Source: Bacteroidota bacterium
Lineage (GTDB): Bacteria > Bacteroidota > Bacteroidia > AKYH767-A > OLB10
Direction of reading: 5' to 3'
Assembly: GCA_025352785.1 (NCBI GenBank)
Contig: JANXSD010000019.1
Coordinates: forward strand, 1-32,938
Length of the DNA stretch: 32,938 bases
Below are positions 17,203 through 25,730 of this stretch, one piece after another. The position numbers and the translations under genes were made by a program. The notes under the pieces are model-generated. The model did no database searches. It saw nothing but the letters and a program-made list of their open reading frames with translations, and was not told the origin of the DNA. Positions within the stretch are counted from its first letter, which is position 1; each line of letters starts with the position of its first letter.

Positions 17203-18114
17203 CTATAGAAACCTTACATTTCTGATTACAGGGGTAATTTTCTTTTTCACTTTGAAACAATAGCCAAGCATAATCTCATGACTACCATCACTATATTTCT
17301 TAAGATTTGATGTTGTGAAATCGTAAGAGTATCCAATGCGTAAATTGTCTGTAATATTTAATCCTATTAATGCTACGATAGCATCATCATTGCGATAAGA
17401 AGCACCTAACCAAAAACGATTATTAACATAAGCGTTCAAATTAATATCAGCTGTTGTGTTTCCTGCAATTGTCTTTACAAATATCGAAGGCTTTAAAGTG
17501 ATCATCGGCGTTACTTCTGCCGAATATCCAATCATTGCATAATAATGACGCTCGAATTTAATCGAAGAATTGTCTAAGGTTACACTTGGCTCCGATAAAT
17601 GTGATGCCGAAACTCCAACATATAATTTTTCAGAATTGTAATATAATCCTGCTCCAACATCAAATGCTGAACCACTAGAATTAGCTGGAATAGAAGCATC
17701 ATTAGGATCAACGGGCTTAAATCCTGAAGCATCAACCTTATCTTGCAATAAGCCTAAATCAACTCCAATTCCTAATTTGCCATTGCCTACATCAAATTTA
17801 TATGCGCCAGCGAGTTTTGCATTAAAGGTTTGGAATGCTCCGTTCTTATCTGAGGCAATGCTTAACCCTAAGCCTACTTTGTTGTTTGCAAATGGAGCTT
17901 CAACACCAAGAACTCCTGTCTTTGGGGCTCCGTCTCCAAAGCCAACCCATTGTGAACGGTAAAGCAGGTGTGCGCAAATCGCTTCGTTACTTCCAGCATA
18001 AGCTGGATTCACGTATAAACGGTTAAACATATTCTGGCTGAACTGGGGGTCTTGTTGTGCTAGGGCTAAGGTGGATATACAACCAGCTACTAAAACAGCT
18101 AAAATTTTCTTCAT
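17203..18114 (-). CDS. porP: PorP/SprF family outer-membrane protein
   Basis: This 303-residue protein has a signal peptide (MKKILAVLVAG...LALAQ) followed by QDPQFSQNMFNRLYVNPA, the hallmark of the PorP/SprF family. The body alternates polar and hydrophobic residues as a beta-barrel, with repeated Gly-rich turns (for example GNGKLGIGVDLGLL). PorP/SprF proteins associate with the T9SS core or with the secretion and surface assembly of particular cargo such as SprB. Its position directly before gldKLMN matches the porPKLMN order known from Porphyromonas gingivalis. The ATG at 18114 is chosen over an upstream frame opening at 18186 because it gives a clean signal peptide. Upstream, 18115-18348 is AT-rich; no promoter there is convincing. 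Confidence 0.92.
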   Translation of the reverse strand: MKKILAVLVAGCISTLALAQQDPQFSQNMFNRLYVNPAYAGSNEAICAHLLYRSQWVGFGDGAPKTGVLGVEAPFANNKVGLGLSIASDKNGAFQTFNAKLAGAYKFDVGNGKLGIGVDLGLLQDKVDASGFKPVDPNDASIPANSSGSAFDVGAGLYYNSEKLYVGVSASHLSEPSVTLDNSSIKFERHYYAMIGYSAEVTPMITLKPSIFVKTIAGNTTADINLNAYVNNRFWLGASYRNDDAIVALIGLNITDNLRIGYSYDFTTSNLKKYSDGSHEIMLGYCFKVKKKITPVIRNVRFL

Positions 18115-18348
18115 ACAGTGCGATCGATTTTTCGGATGATTCTGGGGGATAAAGTAAGTAAATATTATTCTAAATTTCAAAACCATATCATGCGAACATT
18201 GCCTTTATTAATTTATTCACAAGATCAATAATTACCATTTTTTTGTCATTTTGAGAGGCAAAACGCGATATTTTAACATCTCGAAATTACTCTAAAACCT
18301 GCATAAATTATTTTCAAAAGAAATTTATTTGAACGTCTCAATAAGCCA

Positions 18349-19521
18349 TTATGCTAGTTTTTGAAGCGCATTCCATAGCCGATCAGGTACTTCATTGTTA
18401 CATGCTTGTTGATAATCTTTATAAGAACATGGCAGTAAATGTTGACTTAAATACCGATTTCTGCTCCCTTCCATCGGAAGTTTCATCCACCATCGGTCAC
18501 TCTTAGTACTCTTTATAAAGGTAATTTCATGCTCTACATTCGCAATAGCTACTATATAAGTAATGTAATTATTGGCATTTAATAGAGGTAAATCTTGCTT
18601 TCTGCTAGATACTCCTTCTATAAAATACCAAAGCATTTGTGCCACTAAACTAGCTGTTTGACCATTAACATCAAATTTAGGATTGTATTCGTAAATCCCA
18701 AGCCCGCTCAACTTATCACTCACTCCAGCATACATCATTATTTGACAAGCTTCTTCACCAAAAAAACCATTAGGCGAGGCTTGTGAATTCCCAGGAGCAT
18801 CACTTTGTCGAATTGCCGATAAATCAACTGTCACCAAGTCAGCATTACGAACGATGGGCTCTGTTTCTTGAATATCATCACGCACTTGACCTAACCTAAA
18901 GGTGTCGAAAAATAATTTTTTCATGAGCTCAACACTTTCTGTACCTACATAATAAGTTTGGTATCCAATGTTGCTAAAATTAAAAAGGTAATTTGGTTGC
19001 TCAAGTATTATTTTACCAAGAAATGTCTCTGCATTTACTGGGTCTTCGGGTTGCCCCAAGTCAAATTGCGAATCAACACTTACGATGTTTATGATTTGCT
19101 CTAGCATTTTATAACCAGCATAATGCCCATAAGTTAAATCTTGACTTCCTCCTAGAATCACCGGTATAATTTTCAATGGGATCAATTCATAAATTACCGT
19201 AGCTATTGCGGCATATGTATCTTCAAGTGTTGCTCCACGACGGATATTTCCTAAATCAATAATGCGTTGTGGATGTTGATGAACCTTCAAACTATAAAAT
19301 TTTTCACGAATGAGGTCCATCCCATCGGCAGCTCCTATGTTTAGTTGGTTCCCTCTATCCTCCCCTACTCCAATGATGGCTAAACGAACACCCTCAAAAT
19401 CAGGAAACTTTCCTTCTTGATAATAGGATTGGATAGTAGTGCCCAAAGCATCCGAAGGGAGTGCTTGACCATTGTGCCATAATAGGCCAGCATCGAGTGG
19501 TTGGAAATAAGCTTCCAGCAT
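18349..19521 (-). CDS. Arginase/formimidoylglutamase-fold protein with degraded metal site
   Basis: This 390-residue protein belongs to the ureohydrolase (arginase/agmatinase/formimidoylglutamase) superfamily by length and motif order. However, the metal ligands are altered. The GGxHD motif reads GGSQD (124-128, Gln127 for His). The DAHxD motif reads DSQFD (150-154, Gln152 for His). The DxD of the third motif reads DLS (Asp233 kept, Ser235 in place of Asp). Asp150, Asp154, Asp233 and a downstream Glu278 are kept. Three of the six classical manganese ligands are thus replaced, so ordinary hydrolysis is doubtful. It lies 21 nt downstream of topA on the same strand and 234 nt upstream of porP. 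Automated annotation would probably call it formimidoylglutamase; the sequence argues for a different or non-enzymatic role. Confidence 0.85.
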   Translation of the reverse strand: MLEAYFQPLDAGLLWHNGQALPSDALGTTIQSYYQEGKFPDFEGVRLAIIGVGEDRGNQLNIGAADGMDLIREKFYSLKVHQHPQRIIDLGNIRRGATLEDTYAAIATVIYELIPLKIIPVILGGSQDLTYGHYAGYKMLEQIINIVSVDSQFDLGQPEDPVNAETFLGKIILEQPNYLFNFSNIGYQTYYVGTESVELMKKLFFDTFRLGQVRDDIQETEPIVRNADLVTVDLSAIRQSDAPGNSQASPNGFFGEEACQIMMYAGVSDKLSGLGIYEYNPKFDVNGQTASLVAQMLWYFIEGVSSRKQDLPLLNANNYITYIVAIANVEHEITFIKSTKSDRWWMKLPMEGSRNRYLSQHLLPCSYKDYQQACNNEVPDRLWNALQKLA

Positions 19522-19542
19522 AAAGCCTAATTTTTTTTAAAA

Positions 19543-22086
19543 CTATTTCGTCTTTTTTCTTGCAGTAGCTGTTTTCGAGGCTGCTGCCTTTACTGGAGCT
19601 TTCGCTACAGTTTTGGTAGCCTTTTTCTTTGCAGGGACTTTTGAAATCGTTTTCGCAACAGAAGTTTTCGCACCTGTTGTTGCAGGAGTTTTCTTTGCTA
19701 CCGTTTTCTTTGCAGGAACTTTCTTCGCTGCAAAAGGAGCAGCCTTTCTGCCAAACGAACGCTTTGGCTTGCCTCCATTTTCACCAGCAGCTATAATAAT
19801 GTCCAAACAATCCTGTAAGGTTAAGGCATTGGGATCTTTGTCTTTTGGCAGCTTATAATTAAGTTCATTAGCAACCAAATAAGGTCCCCAGCGTCCATTC
19901 AATAACTTCACATCCGGACGCTCCTCAAAAATTCGAATAATACGCTCTCGATCTGTCTTACGTTTGCCCTCTATAAGTTCAATGGCACGATCAATTTCAA
20001 TGGTATAGGGATCATCCGCTTTTGCTAATGAAACAAAAATTCCATTATGACGAGCATACGGCCCAAATCTTCCAATGCTGATGGTCACATCTTCTTCTTC
20101 GTAATTACCAATATTGCGCGGCATCTTAAAAAGATCTAAAGCCTCTTCAAGAGTAATTGTTTCAAGGCGCTGACCGGGTCGTAATTTGGCAAATTGAGGC
20201 TTCTCATCTTCTGTCTCTCCAGTAATCTGAACCAATGGTCCGAATCGTCCAATACGAGCGGATATTTTTTTACCATTCTCTGGATGAACACCAAGGATTC
20301 GCTCACCGGTAGCACGCTCACTATTTTTCTCCGTGTCTTCTACCAATTTATGAAAAGGTCCGTAGAATTTCTTTATCATTTTCGCCCATTGCAAATTACC
20401 TTGAGCGATCTCATCAAATTCTCTTTCCACATTCGCAGTGAAATTATAATCAAGAATTTCAGGGAAGTTTAAAACCAGGAAATCAGTTACCACAGTTCCG
20501 ATGTCTGTAGGAAACATTTTCGATTTTTCTGCAGCATAATTCTCCGTTCGGTCTTCTGTACTAACCTTACCATTTCTCAAAGTAAGAACAGTAAAAATTC
20601 GCTCTTTGCCAGGACGATCTTCTTTAATCACATAACCTCTCTTTTGAACAGTAGAGATCGTCGGCGCATACGTTGAAGGTCGACCAATTCCCAACTCTTC
20701 CAATTTCTTTACCAAACTAGCTTCTGTATAGCGAGCAGGAGGTGATGAGAATCGTTGTGTTCCCGTGATCGTATCTAAATCCAACATTTGACCGATCGTT
20801 AAAGGAGGTAATAATCCATCTTTTTCTTTCTCAGTATCATTCTCCTCATTTTCATCATCAGTAGATTCAAGATACACACGAAGAAAACCATCGAAACGAA
20901 TTACTTCGCCAGTAGCAATAAATAATTCTTTCGATTTATTGTTTTCAATATTTACAACGGTACGCTCTAATTGGGCATCTGCCATTTGTGATGCAATTGT
21001 TCGTTTCCAGATCAGTTCATATAAACGACGATCCGCATTTTCACCGTCAATAGTTGACAAATCTAAATATGCAGGTCGGATCGCCTCATGAGCCTCTTGT
21101 GCATTTGCTGATTTGGTCTTGAATTGTCGTGTGAAAGAATATTCCTTCCCATACATTTTACTGATGGCAACTTTTGCCTCGTCCAAAGCAAGTTGTGATA
21201 AATTCACTGAATCCGTTCTCATATAAGTGATCTTTCCACTCTCATAAAGACGTTGTGCAACAACCATTGTTTGAGCAACTGAAAAGCCTAATTTACGACT
21301 AGCTTCTTGTTGTAATGTAGAAGTAGTAAAAGGTGCGGCCGGCGATTTTTTTCCTGGCTTCACTTCAAGGTTAGATATCTTGAAATTTGCATTTGCTAAT
21401 TTATTCAATAATGCCTCTGCATCTTCTTTAACTGGGAATCGTTGAGAAAGCTCTGCCTTAAGCAACGTGCTATTTCCCTTTTTATCTTTAACAATAAAAT
21501 GAGCTACTAACTTATATGCCGATTGTGATTTATGACCTTCTACATCACGCTCACGCTCTACAATTAATCTCACCGAAACAGACTGCACTCTGCCAGCAGA
21601 AAGTGATGGCTTAATTTTTTTCCAAAGTATTGGTGACAATTCGAAACCCACCAATCGATCAAGAATACGACGAGCCTGTTGCGCATCTACCAAATGCATA
21701 TCTATAAAACGTGGTTTACTAATCGCCTCCTGAATGGCTTTTTTTGTGATCTCATGAAAAACGATACGTTTCGTATTACTTTCTTTAAGATTAAGTGTTT
21801 CAAATAAATGCCATGAAATAGCTTCTCCTTCGCGATCCTCGTCAGTTGCTAACCAAACCGTTTTTGCTTTTTTACTCAACGACTTTAATTCGTTCACCAC
21901 CTTTTCCTTGTCAGGGGATACTTCATATAAAGGAGAAAAACCATTGCCAATGTCAATGCCTTTGTCATTTTTCACAAGGTCACGTACATGGCCATAACTG
22001 GACTTCACCTGAAAATCTTTTCCAAGAAATCCTTCAATTGTCTTCGCTTTTGCGGGGGACTCCACTATCACAAGATTATCAGCCAT
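19543..22086 (-). CDS. topA: DNA topoisomerase I with basic histone-H1-like tail
   Basis: The protein has 847 residues. The TOPRIM domain opens with VIVESPAKAKTIEGFLG and contains the acidic motif TDEDREGEA (81-89). The catalytic tyrosine is Y288 in GKITYMRTDS, and LSAGRVQSV (162-170) is also conserved. It relaxes negative supercoils by a type IA mechanism. The C-terminal part has three topoisomerase repeats (RFGPLVQI, RFGPYARH, RWGPYLVA) but no four-Cys zinc fingers as in the E. coli enzyme. Instead it ends, from about residue 785, in a Lys/Ala/Pro/Thr tail of PAKK- and VAKK-type repeats that should bind DNA nonspecifically. It probably forms a transcription unit with the arginase-fold gene 21 nt downstream. 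Confidence 0.97.
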   Translation of the reverse strand: MADNLVIVESPAKAKTIEGFLGKDFQVKSSYGHVRDLVKNDKGIDIGNGFSPLYEVSPDKEKVVNELKSLSKKAKTVWLATDEDREGEAISWHLFETLNLKESNTKRIVFHEITKKAIQEAISKPRFIDMHLVDAQQARRILDRLVGFELSPILWKKIKPSLSAGRVQSVSVRLIVERERDVEGHKSQSAYKLVAHFIVKDKKGNSTLLKAELSQRFPVKEDAEALLNKLANANFKISNLEVKPGKKSPAAPFTTSTLQQEASRKLGFSVAQTMVVAQRLYESGKITYMRTDSVNLSQLALDEAKVAISKMYGKEYSFTRQFKTKSANAQEAHEAIRPAYLDLSTIDGENADRRLYELIWKRTIASQMADAQLERTVVNIENNKSKELFIATGEVIRFDGFLRVYLESTDDENEENDTEKEKDGLLPPLTIGQMLDLDTITGTQRFSSPPARYTEASLVKKLEELGIGRPSTYAPTISTVQKRGYVIKEDRPGKERIFTVLTLRNGKVSTEDRTENYAAEKSKMFPTDIGTVVTDFLVLNFPEILDYNFTANVEREFDEIAQGNLQWAKMIKKFYGPFHKLVEDTEKNSERATGERILGVHPENGKKISARIGRFGPLVQITGETEDEKPQFAKLRPGQRLETITLEEALDLFKMPRNIGNYEEEDVTISIGRFGPYARHNGIFVSLAKADDPYTIEIDRAIELIEGKRKTDRERIIRIFEERPDVKLLNGRWGPYLVANELNYKLPKDKDPNALTLQDCLDIIIAAGENGGKPKRSFGRKAAPFAAKKVPAKKTVAKKTPATTGAKTSVAKTISKVPAKKKATKTVAKAPVKAAASKTATARKKTK

Positions 22087-22191
22087 GCAGATTTAATAGA
22101 AATTATTTATAGATTTTTAACAATAATTGACAGGGTTCCAATGGATGATAATGTACTTCATCAGTTTATTATTCCTTAAACCCATTGGGGC

Positions 22192-22219
22192 GCAAAGTAA
22201 CAAAATTTAAATTTTCAAA
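22192..22219 (-). promoter_or_regulatory. Weak candidate promoter for topA
   Basis: On the minus strand TTTG (complement of 22216-22219) precedes TTACTTTGC (complement of 22192-22200) by 15 nt. The -7 element is imperfect and the spacing short. It would give a leader of about 100 nt. The 386-nt divergent region 22087-22472 otherwise holds only AT-rich sequence and the miaB promoter. Confidence 0.3.
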
Positions 22220-22424
22220 ATTTTCCGAATTCAAATGTAATACCATTTAATTGGGATTATATTGTTTATCAATATATTAACATTTTAATAGAATTGATTT
22301 AATCTTTAAAAATGTCTAAAAACCATCCTTTCTGCAAATTTTAGGAAGCTTTAATTCTAATTAAAAATGAAAAATGGAAGAATTATATTAATCTTTATTA
22401 GTTGCATATAAAATGATCTGACAT

Positions 22425-22456
22425 TTTGACACCAGCGCTCCTTTTTGCTACCTTTG
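22425..22456 (+). promoter_or_regulatory. Promoter of the miaB-secG operon
   Basis: TTTG (22425-22428, within TTTTGACA) is followed after 20 nt by TACCTTTG (22449-22456). This is a good fit to the Bacteroidota primary-sigma promoter. The start site would fall near 22463, leaving a leader of only about 10 nt before the ATG at 22473. Confidence 0.7.
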
Positions 22457-22472
22457 TGCAAATATTTTTAGA

Positions 22473-23948
22473 ATGATTGAGGGTGAGTTAAAAGTAATAG
22501 ATGAGTCGAGGCAAGGAGAATCCATTACGATGGAATCAAAGGGAAAATCTTCTAGCAAGAAATTATTTTTAGAAAGTTATGGCTGTTCCATGAACTTCGC
22601 AGATAGTGAAGTGGTTGCTGCTATATTAATTGGTCAGGGTTTTGAAACTACCAAAGACATGAACGATGCTGACGTAATATTTGTAAATACTTGTGCGATT
22701 CGAGACAATGCGGAGCAAAAAATTCGATCTCGTCTTTTCGAATTTAAAAAAGCAAAGAAAAACAAGCCTGGAATGATCATCGGGATTTTGGGATGTATGG
22801 CAGAGCGTTTGAAATCCAAATTATTAGAAGAAGAAAAATTAGTTGATATTGTTGCTGGGCCAGATTCCTATCGTGACTTACCCAATTTATTAGTTCAAGT
22901 AGAAAATGGACATCGTGCAGTAAATGTACTTCTATCACGGGAAGAAACTTATGCAGATATTAGTCCTGTTCGTTTAGATAAAAATGGCGTAACAGCATTT
23001 GTTTCAATTATGCGTGGTTGCGATAATATGTGTTCGTTTTGTGTAGTACCATTTACTCGAGGAAGAGAAAGAAGTAGAGATCCCGAAAGTATCATAAATG
23101 AAGCAAAACAATTGTTTGAGGATGGTTATCGTGAAGTAACACTTTTAGGACAAAATGTAGATTCATATCTATGGTGGGGAGGTGGACAAAAGAAAGAATT
23201 AGCAGTTGAAACTGTTCACGCTGCATTGAACCACTTATTGAAACCAGAAGAACAATCCAAATACACAACCTTCGCCGACTTATTAGAATTAGTTGCTCAA
23301 GTTAATCCTGAACTACGTGTTCGTTTTTCTACAAGTAACCCTCGCGACATGACAGATGCCGTTCTTCATAGCATGACGAAGTATGAAAATATTTGTAAAT
23401 ACATTCATCTTCCGGTACAATCTGGTAATTCGAGAGTATTAGCAAAAATGAACCGTGGTTATTCGCGTGAGGATTATATTAAACGTATCGAATCCATTAG
23501 AGTAATTATGCCTGAATGCAGTATTTCAACCGATATTATTACAGGCTTTTGTAGTGAAACTGAAGAAGAACATCAAGATACACTTTCATTGATGAAATGG
23601 TCGAAGTATTTTTATGCATATATGTTTAGTTATTCGGAACGGCCTGGAACTGCAGCGGAGAAAAAATTCGAAGATGATATTTCTACAGAGGTAAAAGCAA
23701 GACGATTGCAAGAAATTGTAGACTTACAACGATTACTTTCAGAAGAGCAAACGAAATTAGGATTAGGGAAAATTCATCGTGTTTTGATTGAATCCATTTC
23801 AAAAAAATCGACCGATATGTTTTGTGGACGAAATACACAAAATACGGTAGTCGTTTTCCCGAAAGGAAATCACAAGCGTGGTGATTATGTTAATGTTCTC
23901 GCAACTAATTGTACATCTGCAACCTTAATTGGTGAAGTGATTTCATAA
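22473..23948 (+). CDS. miaB: tRNA-2-methylthio-N6-dimethylallyladenosine synthase
   Basis: MiaB adds the 2-methylthio group to i6A37 of tRNAs reading UNN codons, using two [4Fe-4S] clusters and S-adenosylmethionine. Of 491 residues, the N-terminal MTTase domain supplies Cys38, Cys74 and Cys108 (YGCSMN, NTCAIR, GCMAE). The radical-SAM motif is Cys183-x3-Cys187-x2-Cys190 in [10 protein letters not shown], and a TRAM domain closes the C-terminus. An insert of about 35 residues after [10 protein letters not shown] separates radical-SAM segments and is common in Bacteroidota MiaB. The start at 22473 is supported by the promoter 17 nt upstream and by the conserved IDESRQGES segment that a later start would lose. 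It heads an operon with the sigma-54 activator, lptE, an acidic TPR protein and secG. Confidence 0.97.
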   Translation: MIEGELKVIDESRQGESITMESKGKSSSKKLFLESYGCSMNFADSEVVAAILIGQGFETTKDMNDADVIFVNTCAIRDNAEQKIRSRLFEFKKAKKNKPGMIIGILGCMAERLKSKLLEEEKLVDIVAGPDSYRDLPNLLVQVENGHRAVNVLLSREETYADISPVRLDKNGVTAFVSIMRGCDNMCSFCVVPFTRGRERSRDPESIINEAKQLFEDGYREVTLLGQNVDSYLWWGGGQKKELAVETVHAALNHLLKPEEQSKYTTFADLLELVAQVNPELRVRFSTSNPRDMTDAVLHSMTKYENICKYIHLPVQSGNSRVLAKMNRGYSREDYIKRIESIRVIMPECSISTDIITGFCSETEEEHQDTLSLMKWSKYFYAYMFSYSERPGTAAEKKFEDDISTEVKARRLQEIVDLQRLLSEEQTKLGLGKIHRVLIESISKKSTDMFCGRNTQNTVVVFPKGNHKRGDYVNVLATNCTSATLIGEVIS

Positions 23949-23981
23949 AATAAATTTCAATAATTCACAATAAATTTTAAG

Positions 23982-25223
23982 GTGAAGATTCAAGATTTAA
24001 AACAACGTTTTGGCATCATAGGAAATTCTCCTACACTTGATCATGCAATTGATATTGCCCGACAAGTTGCACCTACTGATTTATCAGTTTTGATTACGGG
24101 AGAAAGTGGAACTGGAAAGGAAATATTTCCGCAAATCATTCACTTTTTGAGTTCTAGAAAGCATGGACCTTACATTGCAGTTAATTGCGGAGCTATACCA
24201 GAAGGAACAATCGACTCTGAATTATTCGGACATGAGAAAGGTTCTTTTACTGGAGCACATGATGCGCGTAAGGGATATTTTGAGGCTGGCAACGGCGGAA
24301 CAATATTCTTAGATGAAGTGGCGGAATTACCAATCCTTACTCAAGTACGATTACTTCGTGTTTTAGAGACCGGAGAATTTTTACGCGTAGGATCAAGTAA
24401 AGTGCAAAAAACAAATGTGCGCGTAGTTGCTGCAACAAACGTAAATGTTACTGATGCAATTGAGCGAGGAAAATTTAGAGAAGATTTATATTATCGATTA
24501 AATACAGTTCCAATTCATGTTTCATCGTTGCGTGATCGTAGCGAAGATATATTTCTATTGTTTAGAAAATTTGCTGCTGATTTTGCAGATCGTTACAAGA
24601 TGCCTATCATTCATTTGCAACCGGAAGCGCAACGATTACTTATCGAATACCGTTGGCCAGGAAATGTTCGTCAGCTAAAAAACGTAACCGAACAATTATC
24701 AATTCTTGAGCAAAACAAAATAGTAACAGCAGAAGTATTGCTAAAATATTTACCAAAAGACAGCAACTCTACCTTACCTATGGTACTTCGAGAAGAAGCA
24801 AAGAATTCAGGTGAGTTTTCGGAACGTGAATTATTGTACAAAGTTCTTTTCGAGATGAAGAAAGATCTTTCAGAACTTAAAAAAGTAGTAGGTACAATTG
24901 TATCTGGTGGAGGTATCAATTTAGCTGTTGACGAAACCCCACTCAATTACAATGCTTCAGTTTATAATGATTCGAATACAAATTCAAATCAACATTCGAA
25001 TATCATTCAATCACAACCAGGAGTTACTATTCAATCCGCACCAATGAAAATTCATGCGCATGAAGAGATGATTGATGAGTCATTATCTTTATCAGATAAA
25101 GAAAAAGAGATGATTATTAAAGCGATTGAAAAACATAAAGGTAAACGCAAATATGCAGCTCAAGAATTAGGAATTTCGGAGCGTACGCTTTACCGTAAAA
25201 TTAATGAGTACAATATCAAATAA
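23982..25223 (+). CDS. Orphan sigma-54-dependent transcriptional activator (Fis-type HTH)
   Basis: This 413-residue enhancer-binding protein has no receiver or other sensor domain. The AAA+ domain begins at once, with Walker A GESGTGKE (40-47), the sigma-54 contact loop GSFTGA (87-92, intact apart from Ala to Ser) and Walker B GGTIFLDE (105-112). A variable linker at about 270-370 includes an Asn/Ser/Gln-rich stretch. A Fis-type helix-turn-helix (KYAAQELGISERTLYRKINEY) ends the protein. The start is GTG at 23982, 33 nt after miaB; no ATG is available before the conserved KQRFGIIGNSP segment. Without a sensor domain its activity may be set by its level or by a partner. It needs RpoN, which is not in this window. 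lptE follows 3 nt downstream, so it is tied to envelope genes. Confidence 0.93.
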   Translation: MKIQDLKQRFGIIGNSPTLDHAIDIARQVAPTDLSVLITGESGTGKEIFPQIIHFLSSRKHGPYIAVNCGAIPEGTIDSELFGHEKGSFTGAHDARKGYFEAGNGGTIFLDEVAELPILTQVRLLRVLETGEFLRVGSSKVQKTNVRVVAATNVNVTDAIERGKFREDLYYRLNTVPIHVSSLRDRSEDIFLLFRKFAADFADRYKMPIIHLQPEAQRLLIEYRWPGNVRQLKNVTEQLSILEQNKIVTAEVLLKYLPKDSNSTLPMVLREEAKNSGEFSERELLYKVLFEMKKDLSELKKVVGTIVSGGGINLAVDETPLNYNASVYNDSNTNSNQHSNIIQSQPGVTIQSAPMKIHAHEEMIDESLSLSDKEKEMIIKAIEKHKGKRKYAAQELGISERTLYRKINEYNIK

Positions 25224-25226
25224 AGC

Positions 25227-25730
25227 ATGCGCCAACCTTTAGCTTGTATTTTATTACTATATCTAATTTCCATTTATGGATGTGGTGTGTATTCATTTAC
25301 GGGAGCTTCAATTGCACCTGACGTGAAGACAGTTACTATTCAATATTTTCAAAATAGAGCAAGTATCATTGAACCAACATTGAGTCAGAAATTTACGGAG
25401 AAATTAAAAGATAAATTTGTTTCACAAACAAGTTTAAGAGTGGTTGAATCGAATGCTGATTTATTATTTGAAGGTCAGATTTCAGATTACCGAACACAAC
25501 CAATTGCGATTCAAGGTGACCAAACTGCTGCTCAAAATAGATTAACAATAACAGTAAATGTGAAGTTCAGCAACACAAAAGATAATAAACAAAATTTTGA
25601 GACATCTTTCTCACGTTTTGCGGATTATCCCAGCGATAAAAGTTTAAATGAAGTAGAGCAAAATTTAATTGAAGAAATAAACAAGCAATTGGTAGACGAT
25701 ATTTTTAATAAAGCTGTTAGTAACTGGTAA
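25227..25730 (+). CDS. lptE: LPS assembly lipoprotein LptE
   Basis: This 167-residue lipoprotein has a signal sequence ending ISIYGC with Cys19 as the lipidation site, followed by GVYSFTGASI. The LptE family fold is suggested by the pattern VKTVTIQYFQNRA, LTQKF-type helix, SNADLLFEGQISDY and an amphipathic C-terminal helix. LptE plugs the LptD barrel and helps place lipopolysaccharide in the outer leaflet. The gene starts 3 nt after the sigma-54 activator and its stop overlaps the next ATG by one base (TAATG), so translation of the two is probably coupled. LptD is not in the window. Confidence 0.88.
   Translation: MRQPLACILLLYLISIYGCGVYSFTGASIAPDVKTVTIQYFQNRASIIEPTLSQKFTEKLKDKFVSQTSLRVVESNADLLFEGQISDYRTQPIAIQGDQTAAQNRLTITVNVKFSNTKDNKQNFETSFSRFADYPSDKSLNEVEQNLIEEINKQLVDDIFNKAVSNW

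Noticed and set aside
17057-17260. 68-codon N-terminal extension of gldK
   Set aside because: It would bury the lipoprotein signal (LLLSSC) and overlap porP; the start at 17056 gives a normal lipoprotein.
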